From the NCBI RefSeq assembly GCF_052056915.1, contig NZ_CP195119.1, forward strand, positions 558,001-622,000: a DNA stretch of 64,000 bases. Reading direction: 5' to 3'. Source of the DNA: MTP4 sp052056915 (lineage in GTDB: Archaea > Halobacteriota > Methanosarcinia > Methanosarcinales > Methanosarcinaceae). Under the pieces are notes generated by a model. That model was given only the letters and a program-made list of their open reading frames with translations, had not been told where the DNA came from and did no database searches. Shown here piece by piece: positions 34,364 through 44,200 of this stretch; the first letter of the stretch is position 1; each line of letters begins with the position of its first letter. Made by a program: the position numbers and the translations under genes.

Positions 34364-35659
34364 GTGGAAGGGGAACCGGAATTAAAGCGTGAATTGAGCC
34401 TGGTAGAGGTTACGCTCACCGGGGTGGGCAGCATCCTTGGAGCCGGGATTTACGTGCTCGTGGGAAAGGCCTCCGGGCTTGCAGGCAACCTGGTATGGCT
34501 TTCTTTTTTGTTTGCAGGGACTGCAGCGTCCCTTTCTGCCCTGAGTTATATGGAACTTACTTCGATGTACCCCAGGGCGGGGGCAGAATATGAATTTGTC
34601 AGGAGGGCTTTCGGGGAAAAGATAGGGCTTCTTGTGGGCCTGCTGATCATTTACGTGGTGGTTATCACGGCTTCTGCGGTTGCCCTGGGTTTTGGGGGTT
34701 ACTACAGTTCCCTTTTCGGGACAGAAAACCTGGTGGGGGCGGTCGGGGTGCTGGTGGTCCTTGGGTTTGTTATGTTTTACGGGATCAAGGAATCGGCCCG
34801 GCTTGCAATCCTCATCACGCTGATCGAGTTTTCGGGGCTGCTGATAATAATCTATGTGGGGATTCCTTTCCTGGGATCGGTGGATTATTTTGAGATGACA
34901 AGTTTTGCCGGAGTATTTGAAGCCTCAGCCCTCATCTTTTTTGCTTTCCTGGGCTTTGAAGACATTGTAAGGCTTGCCCAGGAGACAAAGGACGCTGAAA
35001 AGACAACCCCGAAAGCCCTGGTTCTTGCAATCTTTATCACTGTCATCCTTTATGTCTGCGTGGCAGTGGCTGCGGTAAGCGTACTTGACTACGGGACTCT
35101 CGGGGTTTCAAGGGCGCCTCTAGCCGAAATTGCCGCCGTAGTCCTGGGGGGTGAAGCCTTTGTCCTCCTTTCCTGGATTGCCCTTTTTTCCACGGTAAAT
35201 ACCGTGCTGGTCGTGATGCTGGGGGGTTCGAGAATCGTCTACGGCATGGCAGCTTCCGGTTCCTTACCCGGCATCCTTTCCCGGGTCCACCCTTCCCGCG
35301 GAACTCCCTGGATTTCTATCTTCGGCGTCGTGGGGTTTTCAATCCTATTCGTGTTCCTGAGAGACATTGCAACCGTTGCAAACATTTCGAACTTCATGAT
35401 CTTCATCGTATTCATCATGGTCAACCTCTCCCTTATCAAGCTCCGTTACACCGAACCCGAGAAAAGGCGGCCTTTCAGGATCCCTCTCAGTATAGGGAAG
35501 TTTCCGATTCCTCCTGCCCTCGGAGCCCTCTCGGCCCTCTTCCTTTTTACCCAGCTAAGTGCCATGGTTATGGCCTACGGTTTTGCTCTTGTGGGCATCG
35601 GTGTTGTACTGGTGTTCCTGAAAACCAGAAAGGAAAATAGGACCTTAAAGCAGGAGTAA
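34364..35659 (+). CDS. APC superfamily amino-acid permease
   Basis: Amino-acid transporter of 431 residues with about twelve membrane helices. The first helix holds the substrate-binding GVGSILGAGIYVLVG loop, followed by ALSYMELTSMYPRAGAEYEF, both signatures of the APC family (LAT/CAT-like). The sixth helix region reads ALIFFAFLGFEDIVRLAQET, also typical. GTG start at 34364 behind GGGGGT. It precedes an ornithine/lysine decarboxylase gene on the same strand, separated by 885 bp holding an RNA candidate, so import of the decarboxylase substrate or polyamine exchange is a fair guess. Confidence 0.9.
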   Translation: MEGEPELKRELSLVEVTLTGVGSILGAGIYVLVGKASGLAGNLVWLSFLFAGTAASLSALSYMELTSMYPRAGAEYEFVRRAFGEKIGLLVGLLIIYVVVITASAVALGFGGYYSSLFGTENLVGAVGVLVVLGFVMFYGIKESARLAILITLIEFSGLLIIIYVGIPFLGSVDYFEMTSFAGVFEASALIFFAFLGFEDIVRLAQETKDAEKTTPKALVLAIFITVILYVCVAVAAVSVLDYGTLGVSRAPLAEIAAVVLGGEAFVLLSWIALFSTVNTVLVVMLGGSRIVYGMAASGSLPGILSRVHPSRGTPWISIFGVVGFSILFVFLRDIATVANISNFMIFIVFIMVNLSLIKLRYTEPEKRRPFRIPLSIGKFPIPPALGALSALFLFTQLSAMVMAYGFALVGIGVVLVFLKTRKENRTLKQE

Positions 35660-35770
35660 TTCATGTGTATGGGGTTTAACTCGAAGAAAATTTGACGGTG
35701 TTGAAAATTATTCCACCTTTATAATATTCAATGGAATAATATATTTCAATACTCGTATTGAATTTGATGC

Positions 35771-35785
35771 GATTATGATATATAT
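35771..35785 (+). promoter_or_regulatory. promoter of RNA candidate, copy A
   Basis: GATTATGATATATAT is identical in both copies (here and 37991-38005). The TATA-like part lies about 25 bp ahead of the first conserved stem, the usual archaeal distance to the start of transcription. Confidence 0.55.
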
Positions 35786-35807
35786 TCATAGTTACTTATA
35801 AAAAATC

Positions 35808-35905
35808 ACAGATTGAGAGTTAAAGGGTTTCCTCTCAATCTCCTGGGTTGGATCATTGGTAGGAGCCGGAAAGTGGGAACATCGGGCTCCTATCCACCAC
35901 TTTTC
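35808..35905 (+). ncRNA. two-hairpin RNA candidate, copy A
   Basis: Predicted RNA of about 95-100 bases. Stem 1: AGATTGAGAG (35810-35819) pairs perfectly with CTCTCAATCT (35832-35841) around the loop TTAAAGGGTTTC. Single-stranded linker CCTGGGTTGGATCATT. Stem 2: GGTAGGAGCC (35858-35867) with GGCTCCTATC (35885-35894), apical loop containing GGGAAC (35875-35880). A T-run TTTTCT follows at 35901. Copy B at 38029-38122 keeps the stem 1 arms, the linker GGTTGGATCATTG and the loop GGGAAC exactly, while stem 2 differs by changes that keep pairing (A-T here, G-C there; GT here, AT there). Promoter identical. Follows the permease gene. Not recognised as a named family. Confidence 0.6.
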
Positions 35906-36544
35906 TAACAATTTTGTCTTTGACGGCCTGTTTTGTGTAATGTTTTCATTTAAAATAAAGCTTGTGAGTGATCCTCAAAAAATTTGTATTTTTCAAGGGT
36001 TTTCTTTCGCACTTGTTTTTGGCCATACAGCAAATTCTATTTGCTAAAATACCGCACAACAATTCTATTTGCTAAAATACCGTGATCTATTCCGGCTATG
36101 CTGAGTTCCTGGACCCGGGGTATACTACGTAGCAGCTTTTCTTCCGAAAACATCAGCTGTTTTAAATATTAATTAATTTGAAATGTCAGGGGAGCTCATT
36201 TGCTACCCCGAGCCAATAAGGGGAATTAAACATGTTTTTTACAATTAGAGTAATTTTAAGAAATATATAAGGATTTAAAATGTCATATAGACAATATAAT
36301 CATATTTAAAGCAATTATAACACACTTATTTCAAAATATAATGAATTATAATGGATATATATTGAATTAAAGGTTTTAAAATCGTAATAAATCATTATAA
36401 TTAATTTTATATACCTCAAATGCTAATTAAATTGATTTATACCCATATAATTTCAAATAAGTGGTTATAAATCGATTAAAATCGATTTAAAGCGCTAATA
36501 TACTAAAAATTACAAATCAGTTTAAAGGTGGCAAAGGAGCAGAT
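35906..36544. other. AT-rich region ahead of the decarboxylase
   Basis: The first 80 bp (to about 35975) continues the similarity with copy B (TAAAATAAAGCTTGTGAGTG against TTAATAAAGCTTATGAGCGG). From 36240 to 36520 the sequence is almost only A and T, with repeated ATTATAAT and AAATCGATTAAAATCGATTT words that could form stems. This long region should hold the decarboxylase promoter and leader. Confidence 0.4.
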
Positions 36545-37717
36545 ATGAGAAAAGAGCCTTATGAGTTTCCGCTGGATGAATTTATTTCGGGGGAAGAATT
36601 CAAAAAGATCAAAAAATTTTCACGGGATAAAGAAACTCCGTTCCTTATCGTGGATCTGCAGAAGATAGAGCGGATGTACGATGAAATAATAGAGCATATG
36701 CCTTTCGTAAAAATTCATTATGCTGTAAAGGCAAACCCCCTGGATGAGGTAGTCCTTTCCCTGAAAAACAAAGGGTCCAACTTTGATGTGGCAACGGTCT
36801 ACGAACTTGACCAGCTGCTGAGTCTCGGAGTGGAACCGGAGAAGATAAGCTACGGGAACACGATTAAAAAGGAAAAGGATATCGCCTATGCCTTTGAAAA
36901 AGGGGTCAGACTTTTTGCTACGGATTCGGAAAGCGACATGAAGAAGCTTTCAAAATATGCCCCGGGGTCCAGGGTCTTTTTCCGGATCCTCACGGAAAGC
37001 GACGGAGCGGACTGGCCTCTTTCCCGGAAATTCGGGGCACACCCTGACCTGATTTACAAAATGATTCTGAAGGCTGAAAAACTGGGGCTTGAACCTTGCG
37101 GGCTTTCCTTCCACGTGGGTTCCCAGCAAAGGGATATAGGGCAGTGGGACAGTGCAATTGCCAAGTGCAAATACCTTTTCGAGGCCGCAGCCTCAAAGGG
37201 CATCAAACTTAAGATGATTAACCTGGGCGGAGGTTTCCCGGCAAAATATCTCTCCCCGACCAATGACCTTGAGACCTATGCCAGGGAAATCCACCGTTTC
37301 TTATCCGAGGACTTCGGGGAGGAGCTGCCTGAGATCCTTATCGAGCCGGGCCGCTCCCTGACTGCCGATGCCGGTATTATCGTAAGTGAAGTCGTAATGG
37401 TCTCCAAAAAAGCCAGGTTCAACCAGTACAGATGGGTCTTCCTTGACGTCGGGAAGTTCGGGGGCTTAATCGAAACCCTTGACGAGTGCATCAAATACCC
37501 CATCTACTGTGAAAAGAAGGGCTGTGCCGAAGAGGTAATCCTGGCAGGTCCCACCTGCGATAGTATGGACATACTCTATGAAGACCACAAATATTCCTTC
37601 CCCCATACCCTGAAAGAGGGCAACAGAGTCTATATCTTCACCACCGGCGCCTATACCCAGAGCTACAGTTCCGTAAGTTTCAACGGGTTCCCACCTCTCA
37701 AGGCGTATGTAATTTGA
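36545..37717 (+). CDS. ornithine/lysine decarboxylase, fold-type III PLP enzyme
   Basis: Removes CO2 from a basic amino acid (ornithine or lysine) to make putrescine or cadaverine for polyamines. 390 residues, the short eukaryotic/ODC-like type. PLP Lys in IHYAVKANPLDEV, FHVGSQQRDIGQ, phosphate-binding NLGGGFPAKY, EPGRSLTADAG, the substrate-contacting Cys and Asp in GPTCDSMDILYE, and TTGAYTQSYSS near the end. GGTGGCAAAGGAG precedes the ATG. Preceded on the same strand by an amino-acid permease; both genes are followed by a copy of the same RNA element. Ornithine against lysine or diaminopimelate cannot be settled by eye, but CDSMD favours ODC-like over LysA. Confidence 0.9.
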   Translation: MRKEPYEFPLDEFISGEEFKKIKKFSRDKETPFLIVDLQKIERMYDEIIEHMPFVKIHYAVKANPLDEVVLSLKNKGSNFDVATVYELDQLLSLGVEPEKISYGNTIKKEKDIAYAFEKGVRLFATDSESDMKKLSKYAPGSRVFFRILTESDGADWPLSRKFGAHPDLIYKMILKAEKLGLEPCGLSFHVGSQQRDIGQWDSAIAKCKYLFEAAASKGIKLKMINLGGGFPAKYLSPTNDLETYAREIHRFLSEDFGEELPEILIEPGRSLTADAGIIVSEVVMVSKKARFNQYRWVFLDVGKFGGLIETLDECIKYPIYCEKKGCAEEVILAGPTCDSMDILYEDHKYSFPHTLKEGNRVYIFTTGAYTQSYSSVSFNGFPPLKAYVI

Positions 37718-37746
37718 AGGGAGACAAGCTTCCCTTTTTATTTTTC
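37717..37746 (+). terminator. hairpin with T-runs after the decarboxylase
   Basis: AAGGGA (37717-37722) pairs with TCCCTT (37731-37736), then TTTTATTTTT. It begins at the stop codon of the decarboxylase and is a good terminator. Confidence 0.6.
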
Positions 37747-37779
37747 ATTCCTGCCCAGTTTCTATTTCATCCCCGTTTC

Positions 37780-37850
37780 CCATTCCTGTTTCAGGTTTTA
37801 TTTCATCCTGTTTCAGGTTTTATTTCATCCTGTTTCAGGTTCTGCTTCAT
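37780..37850 (+). repeat. short tandem repeat (CCTGTTTCAGGTTTTATTTC)
   Basis: About 22-bp units of CCTGTTTCAGGTTTTATTTC plus AT, repeated about three times with changes, between the decarboxylase terminator and RNA copy B. Confidence 0.6.
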
Positions 37851-38028
37851 TCCGGAGATCTCCGGCTGAAATTTCAATGGCGTTGAAAAATACAAGGCTG
37901 GGGAAAAAATAAAGCCGACTTAACATTTTTTAGCATCGCTAAAATAGTAATAAGAATTAAATATTTCAGTAGCGCCAAATAATTTTGATCGATTATGATA
38001 TATATGGACAAGTCCTTATAAAAAAGCT

Positions 38029-38122
38029 GTAGATTGAGAGTTTAAGGGTTTCCTCTCAATCTCGTGGGGTTGGATCATTGATAGGGGGACGCCGGACGGG
38101 AACCGGCCCCTATCAATCACTT
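38029..38122 (+). ncRNA. two-hairpin RNA candidate, copy B
   Basis: Second copy of the element at 35808-35905. Promoter GATTATGATATATAT at 37991-38005. Stem 1: AGATTGAGAG (38031-38040) with CTCTCAATCT (38053-38062), loop TTTAAGGGTTTC. Linker with GGTTGGATCATTG. Stem 2: ATTGATAGGGG (38077-38087) with CCCCTATCAAT (38107-38117), a perfect 11-bp stem, with an inner CCGG/CCGG helix closing a loop that again has GGGAAC (38098-38103). Compared with copy A one stem pair changed on both sides. It follows the decarboxylase gene. The remaining downstream similarity is displaced by about 77 bp of TTGATCA-rich sequence. Confidence 0.6.
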
Positions 38123-38490
38123 CTAGCTATTGATCACTTGATATTGATCATTTTAGCTGTTGATCGCTTATAGCTATCAAACACTTGTGAAAACTCAAAA
38201 ACTTAGTGAATACTTTTTGCGTCGAACTTCTGTTTTTTGTAATGTCCTGTTTCTTAATAAAGCTTATGAGCGGATTTTAAAAATTAAAAAAAGTTCACAG
38301 TGTAGCGGTTTAACGGGTTTTGTTCACATTTTTCTCTATTTTGCATGCGGGTTCTTTGAAAATAGGGTGAAAGGCATAGCCTTTTCAAAAAAGATTGGTT
38401 TGGGGCCAAAGTTTTTTAATTCCCCTCAAGTCTCCGGGTGATTTTGGGGGCTATTTGCGGCCGATCCCGGAATAAAACGGAAGAATCGGT
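38123..38490. other. intergenic remainder after RNA copy B
   Basis: Contains several TTGATCA words (38128-38165), then the second part of the duplicated region (TTAATAAAGCTTATGAGCGG at 38253) and A-rich sequence. No convincing gene; an ORF at 38160-38441 has no site and looks random. Confidence 0.35.
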
Positions 38491-39351
38491 TCACTTGCCC
38501 TTTTTCGTCTCTTTTTTCGTCTTTGAGATCCCTGCAAGGAAGAGCAGTCCCGTGAGAACTCCTGCCATCAGATAGGAGATATTCGAAAAGCCCTCGCTTT
38601 TCCCGGTCTCCCGGGTCTTTTCTTCTGCAGGCACATTTCCTTCCCAGAACTCATCCTGGACGGAAGCCCCTGACACACTTATTGCCCCGTCCTTTTCTGC
38701 TGCCGTATTTTCCCCCGGATGGATGGTAAGGCTTCCCTGCCTGGGAGGGTTGGGGCCTTCACTAATCCCCTGCCCTGCGGGACTCAGGGTTACCTTCTTT
38801 GCCGAACTGCCGACCTTCACTTCATAGTCCCCTGCAGGCAAGGATTCGGTGTAATATGTATAGCTGAATATCCCGTCGGACCCTGTAGTCACCCTTTGCA
38901 AGGCGCTGATCTTCAGCTTCACGGTTGTAGCTTCCCTTTCCGCATACCCTCCTACATTAAACTGGTAATTCCCCGGAGGGATCCCTGTATGGGACACGGT
39001 GGCTGTCCCGTCCCTTGCTATGGAACTGTTCGTCTTCCAGAAAAGCATTTTCCAGCCCACGTTCAGGTCCTCTACCCCTTCTGCCCTGACAGTGACCTGG
39101 TTGTTGAAATCCAGGATTTCAATCCCATCAAGTTCGTAACTGTACTCTCTAAGGTAGACCGGAACTGTTTTTTCAAAAGAAACCAGAATCCCGACTTCCT
39201 CTCCGGGCTCAGCGTTCCCCCTAATCTTCAGGCCATCTCCTACAGCCGGATTTTCAGGGATTACTTCCCAGCCGCCGACTTCCCCCGCAGCAGGCTGGAT
39301 AATAAGTCCCAAAAATATGAGAAGTAAAACTAAAAGTATACTACGTGACAC
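38491..39351 (-). CDS. membrane-anchored surface protein, unknown (DUF3821-like layout)
   Basis: 286 residues with a signal peptide (ILLVLLLIFLGLIIQPAAG), a beta-rich outside region of two or three sandwich domains (residues 25-205, with GGWEVIPENPAVGDGLKIRG near the start and LPAGDYEVKVGSSAKKVTLS at the end), a Gly/Pro/Ser/Glu linker, then one membrane helix (YLMAGVLTGLLFLAGI) and a Lys-rich inside tail. This plan is shared by many Methanosarcina surface proteins, including the DUF3821 type. No partner genes are evident. Role probably in the cell envelope. Confidence 0.75.
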   Translation of the reverse strand: MSRSILLVLLLIFLGLIIQPAAGEVGGWEVIPENPAVGDGLKIRGNAEPGEEVGILVSFEKTVPVYLREYSYELDGIEILDFNNQVTVRAEGVEDLNVGWKMLFWKTNSSIARDGTATVSHTGIPPGNYQFNVGGYAEREATTVKLKISALQRVTTGSDGIFSYTYYTESLPAGDYEVKVGSSAKKVTLSPAGQGISEGPNPPRQGSLTIHPGENTAAEKDGAISVSGASVQDEFWEGNVPAEEKTRETGKSEGFSNISYLMAGVLTGLLFLAGISKTKKETKKGK

Positions 39352-39760
39352 ATTTCCCCCACTCTTAAATGTCTATGACCCTAACTTTTTTGACGTTGAT
39401 TTCTTTGACGCTACGGTAACCTCTAGTGTTTCTTTGCGCCTCAAATTCACGTTTTTGCATCTCCTCATTTTTCAGATCGTTTTTTTCAGTTCAAACTCTC
39501 CCGGAAATATTTTGGGCTTCAAAGTACTTATACTTTTTATTTTTTTGAATCTATCTATTTTCCATTTTTCACTTAGTTGACAAGCAAACTCCGGATAAAA
39601 AGCACTTTATCAGAACAAAACGGTGTGAGATTAAAAGAAATCATGAAATAAAAAGAAACAGAAGTTGAAGGGCAGACCCTCCAACTTTTCCTGTCCTTCG
39701 ACCAACATTTGGCTTCTACTACTTTGGCTTCAAATTTTGCTTCAAATTTGGCTTGTCAAG
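39352..39760. other. gene-free convergent/upstream region
   Basis: Upstream of the surface protein and downstream of the iron-sulfur flavoprotein (both minus strand). A direct repeat TTTGGCTTC / TTTTGCTTCAAAT occurs near 39708-39755. Nothing else is seen. Confidence 0.35.
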
Positions 39761-40426
39761 TTAGATCCAGCCTTTTTCCGTCCAGTAGTCGCAGTTGTGC
39801 GTCCATTGTTCTTTATTGGCAAGGATGACATACTTGAACTGTCCTCTCCAGGCTTCGTGTGCAGCTTCCTGTTCAGGGTATGGTCTCTTCTCCTTTATCG
39901 CTCCAACAAGGTCTTTGCCCATTTCATGCGATTTGTCAATTGCTGCTTCCATTGCCGAGGGGCCCTCCGCCATTGAGCAGCCCACTCCTCCGGTGAAATT
40001 GCCTCCGCAGTGCATCATATAATTATTCATGATGTCAAGGACAAAATCGATCTCCCCGCTCCCTGCAGTTGTCAGGGAAAAACCGTACTTTCCGTCAAAG
40101 AGCTGCTCGTGGACTACGAGAGGACATCTGTCGAAAAGGGTCTTGAGCTGGGCTGTCACATTTGTTATGTAATTGGGGCTGCTCAGGATTATTCCGTCCG
40201 CGTCCAGAAGTTTTTCAATTACGATCTGGTAGTCGTCTTTTATTGAACATACGCCGGTTTCATGGCAGGAGTTGCATGCAGTGCAGTATTTGATTTTTAA
40301 CTTTGCAACGTCGATGGTTTCGACTTCGGCTCCTGCCTCTGAAGCTCCGGCAAGGGCTGCGTCCAGCAATTTTAAAGTGCTGCTGTTTTTGCCTCTCGGG
40401 CTTGATGATATTCCGATTATTTTCAT
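39761..40426 (-). CDS. iron-sulfur flavoprotein (Isf family)
   Basis: FMN and 4Fe-4S protein that in Methanosarcina takes electrons from ferredoxin and is linked to oxidative stress. About 221 residues from ATG 40426, behind AGAGGAGAAAAC. N-terminus MKIIGISSSPRGKNSSTLKL is the FMN-binding loop of the NADPH-dependent FMN reductase fold. The compact Cys motif YCTACNSCHETGVCSIKDD (Cys-X2-Cys-X2-Cys-X5-Cys) near residues 48-60 is the hallmark of Isf. The segment GIILSSPNYITNVTAQLKTL binds the flavin. Stands alone on the minus strand. Confidence 0.9.
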   Translation of the reverse strand: MKIIGISSSPRGKNSSTLKLLDAALAGASEAGAEVETIDVAKLKIKYCTACNSCHETGVCSIKDDYQIVIEKLLDADGIILSSPNYITNVTAQLKTLFDRCPLVVHEQLFDGKYGFSLTTAGSGEIDFVLDIMNNYMMHCGGNFTGGVGCSMAEGPSAMEAAIDKSHEMGKDLVGAIKEKRPYPEQEAAHEAWRGQFKYVILANKEQWTHNCDYWTEKGWI

Positions 40427-40869
40427 GTTTTCTCCTCTATGCATTTTTTCCTTTCTATTTTGGCATGAAAGTACCCATGTACTTTCATTTCTTTGTGCCT
40501 GTTATTCAACGAATTTCATATGCGTTTTTCTCTCTGAATTTTTACAAAATAACAGTACTGGATTCAATTAAAACTTTATTGTACTTACTTATTGGAAAAA
40601 TTACAAAATATGAAACTGAACTTCTCCATTGCGGTTTTGGATCCCCGCACCTGCCCATAAAATCATAGAGGTTGCAAAAAGTGATTCAGGGTTAAGATTG
40701 AAGCTTATTAAATCAGAAGACAGCCCACTTCTTAAAAAATTCCGGGTACAGATTGAGAAGTGCTCTCTGACTACAGGAGCCAAAAGAGAAACTGCAATGA
40801 TGGCACTTTTGTGGACCTCTTTTTAATCTCCTTTAATTCATATCGCATTAACTATATGAACAATTGAAC
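40427..40869. other. gene-poor stretch at the edge of the island
   Basis: Holds the Isf promoter region. A 65-codon frame at 40629-40826 (ending RETAMMALLWTSF) has no site or recognisable family and is left out as a gene. Base use becomes AT-rich from here to about 47 kb. Confidence 0.35.
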
Positions 40870-41040
40870 AATAAGTCTCAGGAGAATGGGTCCATAAATT
40901 CTATCGTCTGACTAAACTCTTATGGCTTAATCTGGATTTCGTTTTTCAACGAGTCGAATATTTTCTCAATAGAATCCTTTTCTCGATATATTTGCAATGC
41001 TTTCTCAAGTGTCAAACCCTTATTTGATTTTAGACAAAAA
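40870..41040 (-). pseudogene. relic of an IS4/IS1634-type transposase C-terminus
   Basis: On the minus strand EKALQIYREKDSIEKIFDSL is followed by KNEIQIKP, then a stop and RV*SDDRIYGPI. This matches the tail of IS4-superfamily transposases (Tyr-Arg-X-Lys-Asp-X-Ile-Glu-Lys-X-Phe-Asp-X-Leu-Lys-Asn, then Leu-Arg-Val-His). Stops and shifts break it on both sides, so only a fragment of about 50 codons remains. Confidence 0.6.
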
Positions 41041-41295
41041 ATTCTTCTTTTCTATTATTATCGATCTTTTTAGGAGTTCTATTGGTTACTTATCGCTAGG
41101 CTTTAGAACTTAGTCTTGAAAGAGTATTCAATCTCAGGTGATTCATTTTTCACTATGAATTTTTTTCTGTTTTTTATGGGAGTTACAGTCAGGTTTTCTT
41201 TCACAATTTGAAACCCTCCGGGATTTCCAGTTTCACCTGATCAGCTTTTTCGTCGGACATCCAGCGAAATTGAAAATCGCTCAACGTAGGTACGA

Positions 41296-44200
41296 TTATT
41301 CGATCGGCTCGACATTCATTGAAATATCTCGTATACACCTATAGGTTATCGTTGCGTTGACAGTTCCTCCAAGACTAAAATCGCCTTGTATGTCTAAACC
41401 CATAACGTTAGTAATCCCCAGCACATTCCCAATACGACCCTGGGCTAATTGTTGTATAGCTGCTCCGATTTCAGTCGCTATTTGATTATGAATCGTTGCC
41501 TCTTGGGATAATCCAGCTTGTACGTCCTCTCTAATGTTGATTGTTTTTGTATAGATGGCATCATGAAGTTCCGCCAGAATCCCGATGTTTATTCCTCGTG
41601 TGCCTTCTGGAACCCGCACGGCAGGAGTGCGCCTGTCCGGCAAAATGAGGAATGATGGGACAAACTCTTCTACAGGTATGGAGATATCTGGTATTGCCTC
41701 CGGCAGCTCATACGTCAAGGTTCTACTTCTTATCGACGGATCAACGTGGTAAAAGATCTTACAGCGAAAATGATAAGTGCCAGAACAGAGTGGAATGAGC
41801 TGAGTAGAGGTCGTAGGGTCTCCGTAACGTACACGGTTCTCCCATCTAATCAGCTCTCCGACTGCTGGGTCAGTAGCTGAAAAGGAGTAGTCACCTGGAA
41901 AAACATTTCTATCTAAATCTTGGGTCAAGAGATAACTGGCGATTCTACATTCCGACTCTGATGGTGTCTCGCTTCTAGGTGCACTTCCAATTTCTTCAAC
42001 CATCCTTCGTCTCGATTCCCGTATTTGTGCATTCCCTTCCTCGCGTGACATCGATCCATCAGCAACTGCATCCTCAACCACGTTGTCAACCACCCTCATC
42101 CAATCATTCATTGATTGGGGGCTTTCTCTTCTGGGCGTGGTTGTACTGGTTGTTCTTCTCTCCCTTCCTGATGCCTGCTCGCTACGCTCAAGTATTTTTT
42201 GGGCTCTTTGACGCGCCTGTACGAGACTCACAGCACCTTCCGCCAGTTCTTGTAGAAGGTCTGAGAGTTCACTAACAGCCGACATATCACGGAAAATATT
42301 GGGTGTACGGAGTACCTCTAGAGCAGCTACCAAGCCCGTAGGATCAGGGATGCTTGGCGGGTTGACGATATTGACGACAGGTGAGGGCATCGTCGTTGGT
42401 GTTCCTTCGGGTGGCTTCACAACTTCATGCTCCCCAGCTTCAACCGGCGCAATCTCCGGCGGTTTTGGGCAGGGAGATTCAGTCCAATCCCAATAGCGAG
42501 TTATATCGCGTTCTTCGCAAGCGTTGCAATGTGAGAGCTTTGCCTCTGCAAAAATACCTCGCGTTGGCAGTGAAATTATTTTCTCGGTATGTATTGATCG
42601 TCTTTCGATCTCTTGGTCGGATGCGAATTCATCAGCAAGAGACGTGACCATTAGTGGAAAAGCAACATAATCGCCACTAACCCCTACGATACGATTCTCT
42701 ATTAGATCGATTAGACGGCCTTCAATCATATCTCCATTAAGATTTGGAAGTTCTAGCTCTAAACGATAGCGTTCAAAGGCTAGAGCACGTTCTTCAGGGT
42801 CTTGAGCAAGCCAAATTGCACGGCTGTAATATAATTTGTTGTAGTTTAAGTGCTGGAGTAGCCCCTCTTTACAGCAATACTCATCTCCAGTCAGTAAATC
42901 TGCTGGGGAAGATGGACCTAATTCAGTTGCAGGAAAATAAAATTCTCTATCATCACGAGTAAACGTTGTGTTCACATCTTCATCAATAATCATCCATGTT
43001 TGTTCTCCATGCGATGTGTATATCTGAAGGTGAGTTAAATCCCATGTATCAAAATCACTACTTAATACTCTAACTTTTATCTCAGCAATTCGTCCCCATC
43101 GAATTCTATCTGCAGGTCTTAATGTAAATATATCCTCTTGGTTCTGTGAAAAAGCAGGCTTAGCTTCTGGTATTGTTCCAGTATCTGGCATTGTCCCACC
43201 GCCTACTCGTACTTCATCACTAGCATATCCTCTTAATTCAGCCGAATCTACACGATAAAGGGATAGTGTAGCTAGATTCTCAGCTGTTCGAACCCAATAA
43301 TAGTCACCTTCATGATGAAGCAAAACTTCTTGGCTTCTACCTTCCGTAACTAACCACACGGCTACTGGTATTTTTTCACCTAATCCAGATTCTCCAGTCG
43401 TAAAACGAGCTACAATCGTGTCAATCTCCCAATCTGAAGGGGGTATCGCGGGTGGGCGACGTGTAAAATTCGCTCGCTCACATAGAAACTTCTCTATTGC
43501 AGCAAAGCCGCACTCCAACGCTGGATCAAGAAGGCTCTCTCTTAGTATGCGACGGTAATAAAAGGCTGTGTCTTCCGTAAAGCGATTGAATAAGGAGCGA
43601 GAGAATTGGGAGTCATGAATGTCGTTAATGTACGAGTATTTCACGAAGATGACATCGCGTTTATCAACGAGGCGTACGGTCACAAGGTAATGCTGTAACA
43701 CTTGGTAATAGAGTACAGTCAGCGCATGGCAGTGATTGTTATTCGTAACTGTGCGTGTTTGAATTACCTCTTTCTCAGCCTGTGATGCTTGAACCACCAC
43801 TGTGCTATTTAGCCTCCTCATAACCGAAGTAGCTTGTGAGATACTGTCGGAAACTCTCTGTGTTGTATCTGCCGCCAGTTTGCGTTTTCCCTGTGTACCG
43901 GACAGCGCACCACCAATCGCACTAGTAATTCCGAAATCAATAAGTTTCCACGAACCTGCAGCCGCTCCAGCCGCTCCAGTCATGAAAGACCCTCCGAACT
44001 GTGTTTCGCGGAGGGATGCTCTTACAGCTTCCTCAATGTCACGCTCGCGACGTTGGATGTGGCTTAGTTGTTCGGCGACTGACGTATCTTCAGTACGAAC
44101 AGTCTCGTCCTGACGTTGCCAGTCAACAATGGCGATATCGGTCGATTCACAGGGGGCTAGAGGCAGACTGTAGAGAATGCTCCCGAGTCCATGTCCCACT

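Noticed and set aside
40629..40826. 65-codon open frame near the Isf promoter
   Set aside because: No site or family; lies in a decaying region.
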